Shown here piece after piece: positions 43,630-56,742 of a stretch of 64,000 bases of DNA (the first letter of the stretch is position 1; every line of letters starts with the position of its first letter). A model generated the notes under the pieces. The model ran no database searches and was not told the origin of the DNA. It saw nothing but the letters and a program-made list of their open reading frames with translations. Source of the stretch: Oxyruncus cristatus. Taxonomy: Eukaryota; Chordata; Aves; Passeriformes; Cotingidae. The translations under genes were made by a program, and so were the position numbers. The stretch spans positions 372,001-436,000 of the forward strand of contig VXAY01006826.1 of NCBI GenBank assembly GCA_013399855.1, in the 5' to 3' direction.

Positions 43630-45383
43630 AAAAAGTGCCTGCACACCAGCGCATCCAGTATAGGGAACAGGAGGAACTGGAGATTGTGTGCAGTCCTAGG
43701 ACTTTGACCTTACTATGATTACAGAGGCGTGGTGGCATAGTTGGCATGACTGGAATGCTGTTGTGAAGGGCTACACACTGTTTGGGAAAGACAGTCCTGG
43801 AAGGCATGGTAGTGGAGTTGCCCTCTGTGTGAGGCAACACTTGGAACATGCCAAACTCTGTCCTGAGGTGGATGACGAGTGAGTCGAGAGCTTAGAGTTA
43901 GGATAAAAGGGCAGACAAATAATGATGGTGACAAATAAACAGATGACACTGTTCTGGATGTTTGCTAATGTGACCTGATCAGGAGGAGGAAGTGGATGAG
44001 GCTTTCTACAGGCACCTCGAAGCACCTTCAAAGTCACAGGCACTGGTTCTTGGAGGGGGGCTTTTAACCACCCTGACATCTGCTGGGGAAGCAACATAGT
44101 GAAGCTCAAACAGTCCAGGAGGTTCCTGAAGAGCACTGATGACAACTCCCTGGCACAGGTAGTGGAGGATCCGACAAGCAATGCTGTGCTGGGTGACCTC
44201 ATACTGACAAATAGGGAAGGCCTTGTTAGAGATGTGAAGGTTGGGGGCAGCCTTGGCTGTAGTGACCATGAGACTGTGGAGTTCAGTATCGGGAGAGGAG
44301 GAAACAGGAGGGCAGCAAGTGAGATTGTAACCATGTATTTCAGGAGAACTAACTTTGGCCTCTTTAGGGATCTCCTTCGAAAAATTCCATGGGAACAGGT
44401 CCTTCAAAGAAGAGGGGTCCAAGAGACCTGGTTGATATTCAAGGATCACTTCCTCCGGGCGCTAGAATGATGCATCCTGATGAGCAAGAAATTGGGCAAA
44501 GGGGGCAGGAGACTTGCATGGATGAACCAGGAACTCCTGTCATTGCTCAAGCATAAGAAGGAAATACACAGGAGATTGAAGCAGGGTCAGGCCACTTGGA
44601 ATGAATAGAGGGAGTTGTCAGAGTAAGTTAAAAGAAGACGAGGAATGCCACACTGAGGGAAACTTTACATCCACAAGTCCATAGGCCCTGATGGGATGCA
44701 TCCATGAGTGCTGAGAGAGCTGGCAGACACCATAGAGAAGGCACTCAAGATCGTTTTGGAAAGGTCATGGAGTTCAGGAGAGGTGCCTGAGGACTGGAAG
44801 AAACTGTTCCAAAAGAGCAAGAAGGAGGATTCAGGGAACTACCGCCCAGTCACCCTCATCTTAATCCCTGGAAAGGTGATGGAGCACCTCATCTTGGAGG
44901 CTGTCACTACCCATGGATATATCAAGAAAGTGATCAGGAGTAGTCAGCATGGATTCACACGCTTGACCAACCTGATTGCCTTCTGCAATGAAACAACTAC
45001 CTGGATGGGTGAGGGGAGAGCAGTGGATACTGTCTACTTGGAATTCAGCAAGGCTTTTGACACTGTCTTTCACAGCATCCTCATACACAAACTCAGGAAG
45101 CGTGGACTGAATGAGTAGACAGTGAGGTGGACTGAGAACTGACTGAAAGGCAGATCCCAGAGGGTTGTAATAAGTGGCAGGGGGTCTAGTTGGAGCCTGT
45201 CACTAGTGGTGTCCCCCAAGGTTCACTACTGGGCCCAGTATTGTTTAACTTACTCATCAGTGACTTGGATGAAGGTGTAAATGCCTCCTCAGGAAGTTTG
45301 CTGACGACACAAAGCTGGGAGGAGTGGCCCATCCCTTCAGAAGGACCTCAGCAGGTTGCGGAGAAGGGCAGAGAACAACTGCA
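43630..45383 (+). pseudogene. CR1 ORF2 remnant (endonuclease and reverse transcriptase)
   Basis: It begins with a KCLHTSASSIGNR-like endonuclease start, then HDWN..VKGYTLFGKDSPGR-like and GSLGCSDHETVEF (the SDH catalytic motif, about 44248-44286). It continues as RRLAWMNQELLSLLKHKKEI and IHKSIGPDGMHP before LRELADTIEK, PEDWKK, NYRPVTL, LEFSKAFDTVFHS (RT D motif), [15 protein letters not shown] (45205 on) and FADD (45297-45308). A stretch of about 90 residues between the endonuclease tail and IHKS is deleted (near 44610-44660), and there are several frameshifts and stops. It ends at a [18 protein letters not shown] block. Confidence 0.88.
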
Positions 45384-47969
45384 CCTGTGAGCCAGGTCCA
45401 GTTATCTCCTTCCTCGGCTTCTGTCAGCTTTTCAGTGAGCTGCATGAGAGCAGATCTTTCTAGTGGCCAGGGCAGTTAGTGGCTCTGCCTTATACACTTA
45501 CTCTGCCTTACGATCTTTGCCTTTTCCGTATTTTTTAATATCATTGCGTCTTATACACTCCTCATTCACATGAGTGTTGGTGTGCACAGGAAAATTTATA
45601 GCTTATACTAGCTTTGCTTTCCAATAGTATGTAGTACTGATAAATAATTAGCTTCCTGTGCATGCAAATGGTGAACACAGATGTTAATGCAGGTCTATCC
45701 ACAGCATGCTGAAGCAGCAAAAACAAATTCCATCTTGTCGCATCTTTTCCATATCGGTTGCCTTCATTTGCAGACATTGACATTTTTTCCCATAGACAAG
45801 ATCAGTATGTGAGACTTGAAAGATGTTTTATTTGAGATTGCTTTTCTGTTGATTACAACAGAAGGAAAAAAACAAACAACCAAGACCCTTAATTGGTATA
45901 AGACAGAAGTATTTTCTCTCAAACATCAAGTGGGCAGGGAGGAATGGTTTCTGAACATTTCTTCTCCAGCAGTGCCATAACTGTGAAAGCCACTGCTGGA
46001 TCTCTGCCATTGTTCCTGTAAATTCATTTAGCCCTTGTTATTTTGACAGTAAACTGACAGTGATTTGCTGCAGCATGCGTCAATTGGATTTGTCTACTGC
46101 AATAATGTATATAATAACAGGGCTTATTATTGATGAAACTGGCTTGTGCTATTTAGTTTGCAAATGTCAGAGGTTTCTATGGTAATTTATTTAGGAAACC
46201 GTAAAGGTCATTTAAATGCTGCTGTTCAAAGATCAGCCTTTGATCATAGGAAATATTCCCATTGTTTTAAGAAACCTCTTTTCCTTTTGGCTCGTGAACA
46301 TTTAATTAAAAAAAATGGTGTAGTCTTTCCTGAAGTTTAATATACCTCATTCAAAAGAGTAGGGAGGAGAAAAAAGGCCATTTAAAACCCAGGTTTGATG
46401 GTACAATGTATTTGGTAGGCATAGGATATATTCAGAAAGCTACATTATTTTTTGCATATCACAGGTTAGTGGAGAAAAAAGACACTGTTAGTAAAGTTGG
46501 AGTAGAAAAATATATATCTTCTATGTTTGCATGTCTTTGTAACCTGTTTGGAAGGTGAAAGGAGGCTTTCCATGAAGAGAAAGATACAAAGGAGTTTAAA
46601 AATAAATTCTCTGTGTTCTTTTCAATTCCACCAATGGGGGCATAACTTGGAAGCTAAAATGCAACTTAGGTGTCAGGAAGTGTCAGCTCAGTACCACTAA
46701 ACCTTCTGCATCTCTCTTTAACCAGGCTGGATACCATGAGGGTTGTTTTTGCTTTTCTCATGCCCAGAATTTTGTGGTATAACTCATGGACTTGCTGCAT
46801 GATCCATGTAACTACATCTACATCCTAGATGTCTTGGGTGGAATTAGTGGATACCTTCCTTGCTGTAAAATTGAAAGTTATTAATGAATAGTCCTGGTAA
46901 AGCATTTTGACATCCTTTCAATGAAGACTCAATAATTGCCAAATCACTTGATTTTACCAGGCAGCACCAAGTTTTAGAAGAAAACCTCTAGCTAGTGTTC
47001 TTAGTTTAATGGAGCTCATAAAAACACGTTACATATGTATATAGTTGTAGTATTTCCTGTATTAAAGGGATCTGTGCTGAAATCATGATAGCCCATTAAA
47101 ATTTTGCCAAGAACCTCTTGGGCTCCCGCAGAGCAAGTGGGTGCAACCTTTTACAGGCAGCTGAGAGCATCACTAACTTTCCCATCACTGGTGCAACTGA
47201 TGTTGAATGTCTGACTTGTGTGGTGTTAGTGTTTGCAGAGTCACGTCCTAAATTGTGCAATTGAATAATCACAGCATCTGTAGTACTAGATCGTTTCACG
47301 TAGTAAGCATAGGGCAGAATAATGCAGTGTCACAGCAATAATCTTCTGTAGGTGTGGATAAGTCTTTTTTTTTTCCCTTCCAGAATGACTCTTGAGTTGT
47401 GAGAGCAGTCAGATGTTCAAAAATGTAGTATTATTTTTAAACTTACAGCTCTGTGTTTTGGAATACCACTAAATAACCTGAAATTCAACTCTGCAGTAAG
47501 GAGCTAAAAGCCTTTTTTATGAAGTGACTTAAATGGAAAGTTAGTGAATAAAAGAGCAAATAAAAACAATGACTACACATTAAGAAGGGAAAGCCTTTAT
47601 CAAATTAGAGAGCACTTTCTACTTTTTTCCCTTTTTAGAATAAAAAAGACCTTAGTTTAACACATTTTTGTATGGAATAGACTACATGAATTAGAACTAA
47701 CACATATAAATTCTTTCTTCTTTGCCATGAACTCCTGAGGCGTGTTGTGGATATTAAATAACTATGGTGCTTTAGCTAGATTAAAAATTTAGAAATTAAA
47801 TAAATAATTCTCTGCTTATACCAGTAAAGTTTTTCCTGAGGTTCCAGGCTTATGTTTACTGAAGATGTTGTAGAAAGAGATCATTAAATACACTATTTCA
47901 AACTGTAATTGTATTTTATTGCCCGGGCTGAAGATGAAATTGCTGTTCAATCTCTTTCTTCCCTGTTAA

Positions 47970-48116
<147 letters not shown>

Positions 48117-51100
48117 TAATAATCTAATCCATTATAATCCTAAAGAGACAGGCTCTGGGGACAATGTGAGAGATTTATGTATTTGCCTCCACAGGGTGTT
48201 TTTTGAAAGAATTAGTTTCTGTTTTAAAAAGACTTCTTCAAATAGAAGTGCTAGAGAAATAGATACTGTGGGAAAGGGGAGAATCTTGATGAATAACTTT
48301 TTTTTCAACTGCAATATAGTCAGTTGTCTCTGGAGAAGAAAAGTATAAAATAAGCAGCAAAAGATGCATCTACAGGTAGCTCCCAGATAAGACATTCTGT
48401 TGTTTTTCCTCAGTCTTCTCTAAATATGTATTACGCTTGTCTTTTTACCTTACATCCAGAAGGGAATTCCTCTCTTGTGTTTCAACCTCACATTTCGGCC
48501 ATCAAAAGTGTTTTGATTACGGTCCACAAATGGATCAATGTATTATGGTAGATAAGTATAAATGAAAACAGGGGCTTTGTTGCACAATTGCTTTTTGGTC
48601 CAAGAGCATATATTAGCCAGCTTCTTTGAAACAGCCAAATTGGACACAAGAGAAAGTTTTCAAAAGTCAGAATTGTTCATACTTACATTTCTATGTGGTA
48701 TTTTATTTATGGTCCTGCTGGTCTGCAGTTTGCTTTCTTATTGATGGTATTTCCTTAACGTGCTGTTTTGGGAGAAATAATGGGTTTATGACACCAGATT
48801 GAGACTTGAGAAATATTAGGTTTAAATTCATATTTACAGGCTTTCCTTCCAGTCTTGGGCAAATGACCTATTTTCTCGGTTCTTTACTTTCATATGTATA
48901 TATAAAAAAGATAATATTAGTTGTTTTTTTCCCCATCCTTTCATCTGTTTTGACTGGAAGCTGTCTAGGGCCAGGACTTTTATCTCTTATTAACTGTATC
49001 TGTAAACAGTGCCTCTATAGACAAGTCTTCAAGATGCTAAGCAATATCTGCTTATTCTTTCATATATCTGGAAATGCACTGTCCCTAGGGAAGTTATAAG
49101 TCTCTTTTTACTTCCCATACACAAAAAGTGGTGACATTAAAAAATACGACTCTGACTTACTGCATCTCTTTTTTCATTAGAAAGTCATATGTGATGATTT
49201 GAGGAAGGGTGTGATCTCTGGTGGTAGTAAATTTGACGACCAAGTATCCTCTGCTAAGAAAATCTTGCCTTTAATTTTGTAAGTGCAGATTTGGATGCAG
49301 TCAGCCTCATTTTCACTGCTAACATGGTTTCAGCTTCAGAGCAAAAGGTGGATTTTAAATTAGGTTTGAGTGCATTTGAGGCTATAGCATAAGAACAGTG
49401 CTACTGTAAATAGCTCAGCCATCGGGTTGGCAGCCAAACAGAGAGAACAAAGTGTCTGATAATACGATATCAATTCATCTTACCATGGAAGGCATTTTGA
49501 AGCACCTCAAAGCTGCTTCTAGCCTTCTGCTTCCGTTGGCTTAGTAACATCAGGCTTTTCTTTTAAATACATTCTCACACATGGTAAGTGCTAGTGCATA
49601 GATGCATACAGTAAAAAAAAAAAAAAAGTGCTTTTTTTTGTACAGCTATTATGGAAACAACTGCAGGTAGACTGTCCCAAATGTGGTGTGACCATCACCC
49701 TTGTTGGCAGGACCCTGAGTGCACTGCCCCCTGTCCTGTAGGGGAGGAGCAGGGGCTCGTTGATCCTAGCTGACAACAGAGAGTCCAGGAGAGCCCAATG
49801 CCTCAGTGGCAACTGTGGGGTTGCTTGTACTAAGATGGTACTTCACATTCCCCTGTTGTGAGCCCTGCTGGAGTGAGGTACATGAGGAAGTCTGTCTTGC
49901 CTTACACCACACGAGCATGTCTGCATCCCATGCCAGCTGCAAGGTGGTAGCATGCCTGTATCTCTCCTGAGCCAGCCTGAGCTGTCCATAAGCTGGAGAA
50001 CTGCCCGTTGTTGGCTGGTCATTGGAGAAGAGGGACAGGAGCACTCTGACATGTGTCTATGCAGAGTGCAGGAGCATGCCTTTTTTTAAAATCACACCTT
50101 AGCTATACTAGGATAGCAACCTCCTTGGGTACAGAAGTTGTCACAGGCATGTTAAGGTCCCAGTGGGAAGCAGAAGTGGTGATGGCCATCACACTACAGA
50201 ATCACACAACAGTTCTCCCTGCTTGGGTTTGACCTGGAGGAACAGAATTGCCTGGTCAGCAGCATCGCCAAACGTGAAAATATCAATGGCAGAGTCTGAG
50301 CTCTGTTGTATATGACTATGTAAAGTACCTATTTGCTTAATACTTTTTAGTAGTATTAGCTCTTAAGAAGTCCAAGCATCATGTATTAGTGTTTGAGAGG
50401 GCCAAGTGATCACTATAAAGATGTGTTAGATTTCCTGACGCTGCTGGCTGAATGCCACTTTCGGTATTTTCTGAGCAATGGCATTCCTCTTGTTGTCTCT
50501 TCTGTACTAAGGTACATCTGTACCAAAGCTCAAAATGTACACGCAGCATTAAGAGTTGCAGCTTGATATTGTAACACAGCTTGTTCAAAAAGCAGAGGCA
50601 AAGTTGCAGTGTCACAGAAACTGCAGAATGTTCGTGCCCTACTGATATACCAGGTTCTTCCCTGGAGCAACAAGCCTGATTTGAAAGCCATTCTGATATT
50701 GGCTTTATTGCTATCGATCCATTACTTATCTAAATTAAAGCTAATTTGAGAGTCTGCACAAGCTGCAGTCTTTCTTTAAGACTAACCCTACGCGGTTTGG
50801 GCATTCTGAGTCTGCTTCATATTTTCTTAGATAGATTTCCCCTGACGCTTTCAGAATCTTTTTAAGACTACGCCAAAGGGAACGGCGTGATTATTCCTGG
50901 CTGTTCAGTCCAGCACATACCCACCAGATTCTGAAAGAGTGATGTGAAGGTTCGATGCCTAATTCAATATCATCTGCTATCCAGAAACCACAAATGAAAA
51001 TATATGGTGAGTGATGTAGTTCACTGTGAAAAGCTAAAATCTATTTAGATAAAGCTTTGGGACTATTTCTCGCATTGTTCTGTAAAGTATATTTTAAAAA

Positions 51101-51989
51101 AGAGTTCTTTCTATTAGAATTTTTGTATTAGCTATAGATTGTATAATGGCTTAAGTTAAAAGCAATAACTAAGATGTCAAACTAAATTTAAAAACTTATT
51201 CTGCTTGCCATGAATAAGATGCATATTTGGTTGAAATCATTTAAAGTGTTTATTTCTAATGGGAAGAAGGACAGAGATAGTCTTGTTTTGAATACCAGAG
51301 CTTAATATGAATATGTAAGGCCATCAGAGGGGTTCATAAACTCTAGAATTCACACAAAAAGACAAGTGAATATATTTTTAATGTAAGTTATTTTTTCTCT
51401 TTTGAAAAGCAATACATATAATGTCCTGTTTCCCATAATACATGAAGTAAGAGATCTTAAACGGGTTTCAATGGACAGCATGCGACATTTAGTTACAGAA
51501 CAAATGTGTATTCAGCTTTTAGCCACGTTTTGAGGATACAACTGCCAACAGAATAATCTATGAGTCTTTGCAAGTATCCAGGATAGAATCATCCCACTCT
51601 TTTCAGTTAAAAAGCTGACCTCTGAGACACAATTAAGTTTAATAAGACAACATGGTAATTTAGAGCAAAAATGGACCTTGTGGGTTGACTTATATCTAGT
51701 CTGGCAGCAGCAGTGTCCTAAGCAACTGCATCAAATCCTCCCCTCTTGAATATGTCAGCCCTCATTTTCTAAGTTGAAGGGATATTTTTCCACTGCTCCT
51801 GTATATAGCTTGTCTCACATTTGATGTCTGAAATGGTCTGGTATCTTTTCCCAGTTTTCCCATTACATCTATTTATGGCCATTGCAATCTTTCTGCATAT
51901 ATTAATTCTCTTTCTGTGTATATTTATCTCATATATTTATTCTCTCTCTCTCTGATGCTGCCTTCATTCCCTTATCGGTGTATTTCTAG

Positions 51990-52116
51990 AGAAGTGGCAT
52001 ACCTAAAGGTTGTAAAGAGAATGGAAACTCATCCTAGAAGAACTTCACAGGAAAAGGGAGAATGCCTCACCAGCGCTTCCCAGATCAGTGCAGCCCAGGG
52101 TGGTCTTGTGGTGTCA
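51990..52116 (+). other. Possible cryptic or poison exon (127 bp)
   Basis: A pyrimidine-rich stretch from a CT repeat through ttatcggtgtatttctag supplies an acceptor (AG at 51988-51989), and TCA|gtaagg at 52117 is a good donor. Its length is not a multiple of three. Read from the phase-0 end of exon d it hits TAG after 15 codons, so its inclusion would truncate MAN1A1. There is no evidence of use beyond the splice-site sequences. Confidence 0.2.
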
Positions 52117-55100
52117 GTAAGGTGAAAGAGATGGTCTCTGCAGTTTTACCATGAGTCAGGGTAGTTTACTTTCAGACATTTAGGTTGTTTACTTTCTCTT
52201 ACTGCGGAATAACTGCTCAGAAGAGAATAACAAGAAAACTAGTGATCTCTGGAGAACATGGCACATGGAAGTCGAAACAATGGAAATGGCCAAAAGAAGA
52301 ATTGGTAGTGCCACAGCAGTGCCACAGCCGTGCCGCAACCACTCTGCCAGATTTCAACAGCATTCCTGAATGTCAGCTTGCTGCTAGGCTGGGTTGCATG
52401 ATTAAGGAATGCAGTAAACTTCAGTGGGTATCAAAAGGCAAAAAAGTAATTTTTGGCCTCAGGATTTTGAGAATTTAGACAGAAAATATATAGAATCACT
52501 TTTTAATGTTTTCTAATTTTTTGGCACATTGCTAACTTTGGAGACTAACTTTGATATACTCAGTTTGTACACTACCAAAGAAAGCTTTGGTTTTGTTTGG
52601 GGTTTTTTGGGGATAGATTTAATTGTCAGCATTAAGTAGTGGATATTTTTCAGAGCTGTTGATTTCAGCCTTTCAGATAAATAAAACAAATCCATGTAGA
52701 TTCCTTTCTCCTTGAAACAAGGGAGAGAACAAAGTGTTGTTAGCAAACTGAACACATGATAGTGGCAGAAAGGCTCTTTTTATCTCTGGAGTTTCATGAA
52801 GGTCTGTTTAATTGTGGTGACAGTCTGGTGGCTGGTCTGTGCTGATTGCAGTTTCCATTGATTTGCTCGAAGTGGTTTGCTTTGTGATTGTAGTGATCTT
52901 AAAAACTGCATAACCGATGTGGACAGTGACAGAACTGCAACAATTCATAATAGTTTGTCATACTGGGTAAAGCAAAAAGTATATTAATGAATTGAACATT
53001 CAATACTTGAGCACTTCTTGGCATTGAAGAAAATACATAAACAGGGCACACAGGGCGCTGCAATAGGAGCCCGTACTAGAATTAAACAGGGGACCCAGCA
53101 GTCCCACTGCATAGTTTGTTTTGGGGTTTTTTTGGTGTTGCAGTGGGGAGGCATTGTCTGTAACTTAAATGTGTTAAAATTAATAAACAGGCAGTTTATT
53201 TACATTTTGTCAGCAGTTGTGTTTAAAATATTTATCACCCAGATGCACTGGTGTTCTGCATGTAGCGATAGTATAGCTGTATTACGTACATTCATTACAC
53301 TTAGCAGACGAGAATGTCCAGAGGACTCACTGCTCCTTGTTATTCTCTTCACTATATTTCCGCTCTTAACAAGAGTTTTGAGGCTTTCTACAACTGCTTA
53401 CAGAAAGCATCAAGACTAAAGACAGGCTTCTGCAGATTTTTAAATTGTTTATAATTTACTTATAACTGCACAATGCCTTATGTTTTGGACTATAGAGGTT
53501 ATTTATTCAACTTTTTGCTTATTTATGCACTGTCAGGAGAAGCAGCGAGCTATATAATATTGTTAGAAGTCTTTAAGGAGGATTTTAACTACAGAAGTCC
53601 AGAGAGAAATTGTCTGGTTTTTGCTCGTGACCTTGGTCTTCTTGTCAGAGCAGCCATGTCCTTACTGCTCATGCTATTTTCCCTTCCTTTTCTGATGACA
53701 AAAAAAGCTTATCAGGTGCAACAAATACTTATTCTAGAATATTCAGAAAATGCATAATGTAATATTTTGAGAGTGGCTTGATTTGATTCTGGCCAGACCG
53801 TTAATACTGTTTTAAGAATATGAATAAATTTAGCCTTCTGGTAACAGACGGCATTAAGTACATTTAGTGCTAGAGCATTGGTGCTCTTAGAGACACTAAT
53901 AGATCTATAGAGGGGAAAAAATTATGATTTTCAGACAAGAGTAAATTGTCAGCTTTCCCCTAGTATTGAATCATCTTTTTAGTGATCAGATGAATAGATA
54001 TCACAGTAGTTAAATATTTGCCAATGTTTCCATTTGAAAAATTTAGGCATCTCCATTATAAGCACTCATATTTCATTGCACTTGTACGCTTGTCTGCATA
54101 ATATGTCCTAAGTCCAAAAGCAGTAAGTGCTTTAGTGTTTTCAAAATGTTTCTTACATATTGTGTTTAAACAAATGAAAGTTCTTCTGTGTTCAGATTTC
54201 AGTTTTGATTTTTAAAGCTCCATTTAGTAAGCAATGAGGATAAGATGCCACTTTTCTTTGGCAGAGGTATTTAACTTATATGTAACAAGGGCTTGAACCT
54301 CCTATTCCGGCTATAAACTTTTTGTAATAAATTCATTGGAATTTTTGATAAAAGATAAATTTGATTAATTATGAAGGTTTAAGAAAAAAAGTATCTATTG
54401 CACTAGATCAACTCAACAGAGAAAATGTAAGGGAAGTGGCAAACTCAAGAACACAGACAATTGACTTAGAAACTCACTGCGTGAAAACCTTACCTGCCTG
54501 CTGTGTGCTGTTTCAAAGCAATAAAATGTATTGGTGCAATCTGTAAATATTAAAATAAATAAGCAATTGACGTTATACATCTATGAATTACTGGAAATAT
54601 CACGTGGTAGAAATCTCTTTTGTCCTTATTGTTGCTTCAGATCATCAAAATACTGTTTATGAGAAGTCCTAGGGGAAGAAAAATATATTAAAAGTTTGAA
54701 CTGAGATAATTTATAGGGCTTTGTTATGAAGATGCCTGCAGAGTTGTAATTATCCCCAAAACAAACATTATAAACCCTTGAAATTTAGAACTAGAATCAT
54801 ATTTTTGAAGTTTCAAATTTATTAAGGTATGGAAATATGTAACTGTCTTGCAGGGCAGTTTTATCTCCAGCTACAGTGACATCTTGAGGTGGGAAATGAA
54901 ATACCTGGTTTTTGTTAAAACAGCAGTAATCATTGAAATCCATTAATCATAATTTAGAAGCTACTGTAAAAGGAGAGGTAAAATGCCTAAGTGCTAGAGG
55001 TAGTAGAACCGCAGGATGACATGGCAATTTGAGGTTTGTAATTTGTTATCTCTGCTCCTTTAGCAGAGTTAATGTTTTTGTAGCACATGTTTATTTTGAA

Positions 55101-55118
55101 TTGAGCAACCTTGAGGTG

Positions 55119-55155
55119 TTTTCCTGAGAAGCCTCATTTTTCCTGAGAAGCCTCC
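55119..55155. repeat. Two tandem copies of an 18-bp unit
   Basis: TTTTCCTGAGAAGCCTCA is followed at once by a near-identical copy ending CCTCC. Confidence 0.85.
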
Positions 55156-56507
55156 ATCTGTGCTCTGTAGGCACCTCTGTTAGTGTTTTTATTACCTGTC
55201 AGTGTAATCCACCAAGAGAATACATGTAAAAATAAGCTTGTTGATTGGGGGGGGTTGACTCATTTGAACAGTGAGATGATTCAGTTCTGTGTCTTCTGTG
55301 TTTCCCTACAAACAAAACAGTTTCATTCTAAACAAATCAAAGGGTAAACGAAGGACTTGCCAATGACAAAATCAAGTCAGGGACAGAGGAAGGGGGTTGC
55401 GAAGACATCATTTAAGCTATGTGAAAAGCTTTAAGGAGTGAAGAACCAAAAGAAGGAAAATGGGTATTTATTAGGAGGGTCCAGTTCTACTTAATTGTGC
55501 AAGGATAAGAAGTGGCAGTGTAATGTGCAGGTTAAGGAACAGGCTGATAAGCAGAGAACACAAAACATTGCCTTAACAAAGAAGGCAGGAGGGGATGCAA
55601 ATCAGGTTGGGAAAAGCTGAAGAGTTTCTCTTTTGTGCTGTCAATAACAGAGATTACACAAACGTGCAATTTGCAATCTCTGTAGTTGAAACAATTCCTA
55701 ATGTCTCATTTACTGTGACAGATAGGCAAGGGCATAATTTTAACATGCAAACTCATGAGAAAGATGCCAGTAGTAATACAAGGAGCACTTGAGCCACAAT
55801 TCAAACTGTAAAAGGGACTATTATTGTTTCTAATTGAGTGCTAAAGCATTTATAAAGTTGGTGTATCAGAGGAATAATTTCCCACAAGATGGAGAAAAAA
55901 GTAATTTGGCTAAAGGCTTTACTGCAGTAAGGTCTGTAAGCAGAGCCTTATATAAGAGCTCAAAAAGAAAAATTGCCAGGAACTGTATCAGCTGTAAAAG
56001 GCTGGCTCTAAAAACTTAGAGGTGTATGTGAGTGCAGGACAAAGTGTATTCCATAATGCCATATCAGCTTTACATGCAGTAAATTTATTTTTTTTAATAT
56101 CTAGAAAATATTTATTTACCTTTAGTTTCTCTTCCTTGCTCTTCTTTTTTGTCCACTACAGTCTCAAGTCAGGCTGTCTTTCTTTTTTTTTTTTTTTGGT
56201 CACTCCCAGGTAGCATCTGGTATTCCTCCCTTTGGCAACACACATTTGTAGCCACCTTTTCTCTTTCCAAACTTTTACATTGCACAGTCTCTCTGCCTTA
56301 CCTTAATACATTCTGGAATGAAATTTCCATTTACTTAAAAGAAAAAGTGTACCAGCTCCAAAAAACAATTATCCATCAGTAATGTATTTTCAGCTAAAGA
56401 CCCACCTTATTTTAGCTTTTTTGATTATTTTCAGATACTGCGTATTGGTTTATATTGACAATATTCATTACAGTGAGAAGAAATAATAATCTCTATAGTG
56501 ATAAATA

Positions 56508-56742
56508 TCATAGAATGGTTTGGGTTGGAAGGGACCTTAGAGATCATCCAGTTCTAAACCCCTGCCATGGGCATGGACACCTTACACTAGACCAGGTTGC
56601 TCAGAGCTCCAGCCAACTTGACTTTGAACACTTTCAGGGATGGGGCATCCACAGCTTCTCAGGGCAACCAGTTCTACTGATTCACCACCCTCACGGGAAA
56701 TAATTTTTTTCCTAGTATCTAATCTAAACCTAATCTCTTTTG
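56508..56742 (-). mobile_element. Older CR1 LINE, antisense, 3' part (segment 1 of 2)
   Basis: Begins with the antisense CR1 3' end tcatagaatggtttgggttg, gaagggaccttagagatcat, and continues through ctcagagctccagccaactt, gatggggcatccacagcttc to aatctaaacctaatctcttttg. It is then interrupted by a + strand CR1 and resumes at 58244. Confidence 0.92.

Larger units (their letters stand above)
42540..45383 (+). mobile_element. Long decayed CR1 LINE with ORF1 and ORF2 remnants, sense
   Basis: This is the most complete CR1 copy in the window. It holds ORF1 remnants with a GDSLL esterase block and ORF2 remnants with endonuclease and reverse transcriptase blocks, in the correct order. The 5' border is approximate. 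The 3' side stops just after the reverse transcriptase FADD box, with no 3' UTR or ATTCTRTG tail. Multiple stops and frame changes show that it is inactive. Confidence 0.88.

Noticed and set aside
53018..53757. Two consecutive + strand frames of 133 and 94 codons as a nested gene
   Set aside because: They lie in different frames with no splice pair or motif, are hydrophobic from T-rich DNA, and are of a length expected by chance in this much sequence.
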